Shown here in pieces: positions 8,362 to 9,315 of a DNA stretch of 9,315 nt. The notes under the pieces were generated by a model. That model had not been told where the DNA came from, did no database searches, and was given only the letters and a program-made list of their open reading frames with translations. Origin of the DNA: RBC101 sp052387735 (GTDB lineage: Bacteria > Gemmatimonadota > Gemmatimonadetes > Gemmatimonadales > Gemmatimonadaceae). Made by a program: the position numbers and the translations under genes. The DNA lies in NCBI GenBank assembly GCA_052387735.1, contig JBQTIW010000283.1, forward strand, positions 1 to 9,315. The letters are read 5' to 3'. Position 1 is the first letter of the stretch. Each line of letters starts with the position of its first letter.

Positions 8362-9315
8362 CGATCGTCGAGGGCGGCGACGCCCGGGAGCACCTTCCCT
8401 TCCAGGAACTCCAGCGAGGCGCCGCCCCCGGTCGAGACATGGCTCATCTGTCGCTCCAGGCCGGCGTCCGCGACCGCTGCGGCCGAATCGCCACCGCCCA
8501 CGATCGTGGTCGCACCACGCCCCGTGGCCTCGGCCATGGCTTTCGCGATGGCATTGGTCCCGGCGTCGAATGGCTTGGTTTCGAACACGCCCATCGGCCC
8601 GTTCCAGAGTACGGTCTTCGCCGAGGCGATGGCTCGCGCATAGGACGCCATGGTTTCGGTGCCGATGTCGAACATGGCCTGATCGGGAGGAATGGCATCG
8701 CGCCGCACGACGCGCGCTTGCGCGCTGGCTTCAAGCGACGGTGCGATGGTGGCGTCGTGTGGCAATGTCAGACGAAAGGCCGCGCGCTCGACCAACTGTA
8801 ACGCGAGCTCCACTCGATCTGCCTCGACCAGCGACGTGCCCGTCTGCAGTCCCATCGCCTTGAAGAAGGTGCAGGCCATCGCCCCGCCGATGAGGAGTCC
8901 GTCGACCTTGGGGAGCAGCGCCTGGATCACGTCGATCTTTCCCGAGACCTTGGCGCCACCGCGGATGGCGACAAAGGGCCGCTGGGGATCGGCGATCGCC
9001 TTGCCGAGGTACTCGAGCTCCCGGTCCATCAGGAAGCCGGCGAGGGCTGGACGCAGAAACGCCGTCACACCGACCGTGGAGGAGTGGGCGCGATGCGCCG
9101 ATCCGAAGGCGTCGTTCACATACAGGTCGCCTAACGCGGCAAACGCCCGGGACAGTACCTCGTCGTTCGTCTCCTCGCCCGGATGGAAGCGGGTGGTCTC
9201 CATCAGGAGGATCTGGCCATCCCCCAGGCTCCGGCTACGGGCGACGGCCTCGTCTCCGATGGAGGTAGTGGAGAAGTCGACGGGCCATTCGCTGAGGGCC
9301 TCGAGTCGCCTGGCC
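8358..9315 (-). CDS. pgk: Phosphoglycerate kinase, N-terminus cut by the right edge
   Basis: Cytosolic glycolytic kinase transferring phosphate from 1,3-bisphosphoglycerate to ADP. 318 residues are visible to the TGA at 8358-8360; about 80 N-terminal residues, including the first substrate-binding segments, lie beyond the edge. Reading on past the ATG at 9201-9203 gives family-like sequence (VARSRSLGDGQILLMETTRF), so that ATG is internal. Seen: METTRFHPGEE (usually ENTRFH), YVNDAFGSAHRAHSST, RGGAKVSGKIDVI, GLLIGGAMA, VLWNGPMGVFE, GGGDSAAAV and HVSTGGGASLEFLEG, which together cover the inter-domain and nucleotide sites. It overlaps tpiA by 4 bases. gapA is a usual upstream neighbour but is not in view. 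It contains a TTA-GGC pair (9129-9135) and the only TTA codon not followed by GGC (8767-8769, before CAG). Confidence 0.97.
   Translation of the reverse strand, partial: ARRLEALSEWPVDFSTTSIGDEAVARSRSLGDGQILLMETTRFHPGEETNDEVLSRAFAALGDLYVNDAFGSAHRAHSSTVGVTAFLRPALAGFLMDRELEYLGKAIADPQRPFVAIRGGAKVSGKIDVIQALLPKVDGLLIGGAMACTFFKAMGLQTGTSLVEADRVELALQLVERAAFRLTLPHDATIAPSLEASAQARVVRRDAIPPDQAMFDIGTETMASYARAIASAKTVLWNGPMGVFETKPFDAGTNAIAKAMAEATGRGATTIVGGGDSAAAVADAGLERQMSHVSTGGGASLEFLEGKVLPGVAALDDR

Noticed and set aside
7912..8801. Plus-strand frames of 243 and 157 residues opposite tpiA and pgk
   Set aside because: They are antisense to well-supported glycolytic genes, and their composition is typical of shadow frames.

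Overview
The window is a compact, GC-rich stretch (roughly 63-65% by eye) in which every gene I can support lies on the minus strand, so transcription runs from high to low coordinates. I see eleven protein genes, two of them cut by the window edges. No tRNA, rRNA, CRISPR array, insertion sequence or prophage gene is visible. The proteins are core metabolism and housekeeping. A five-helix (type B, di-haem) SdhC, an SdhA of the non-proteobacterial type, an LDH-like malate dehydrogenase and the high GC suggest a Gram-negative, menaquinone-using, non-proteobacterial lineage. Gemmatimonadota would fit, but that is inference from style and not proven by the sequence.

Layout in the direction of transcription. 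(1) 9315-5981: pgk (its N-terminus is off the right edge), tpiA, secG, carA. pgk and tpiA overlap by 4 bases, and carA starts 8 bases after secG. This is a glycolysis module followed by a Sec translocon subunit and the glutaminase subunit of carbamoyl-phosphate synthetase. (2) 5984-5524: an HU-family gene with its own boundaries, a near-consensus sigma-70-type promoter whose -35 box overlaps the carA stop codon and a strong intrinsic terminator just after the gene. (3) 5480-3802: moaD-moaE-moaA, a tightly packed molybdopterin synthesis cluster. (4) 3633-1: mdh-sdhC-sdhA, a tricarboxylic-acid-cycle and respiratory cluster running off the left edge, where sdhB would be expected.

Functionally, Pgk and TpiA carry triose phosphate flux. 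Mdh and SdhCA carry the malate and succinate oxidation steps and feed the quinone pool. MoaA begins cyclic pyranopterin formation, and MoaD/MoaE add the dithiolene sulfur needed by molybdoenzymes. The genes are ordinary. The most unusual signal is in codon use. The rare Leu codon TTA occurs ten times in the coding sequence and nine of these are in the pair TTA-GGC (Leu-Gly), always preceded by G. This creates a recurrent GTTAGGC heptamer spread through sdhA, sdhC, mdh, moaA, carA and pgk. I found no new gene system.
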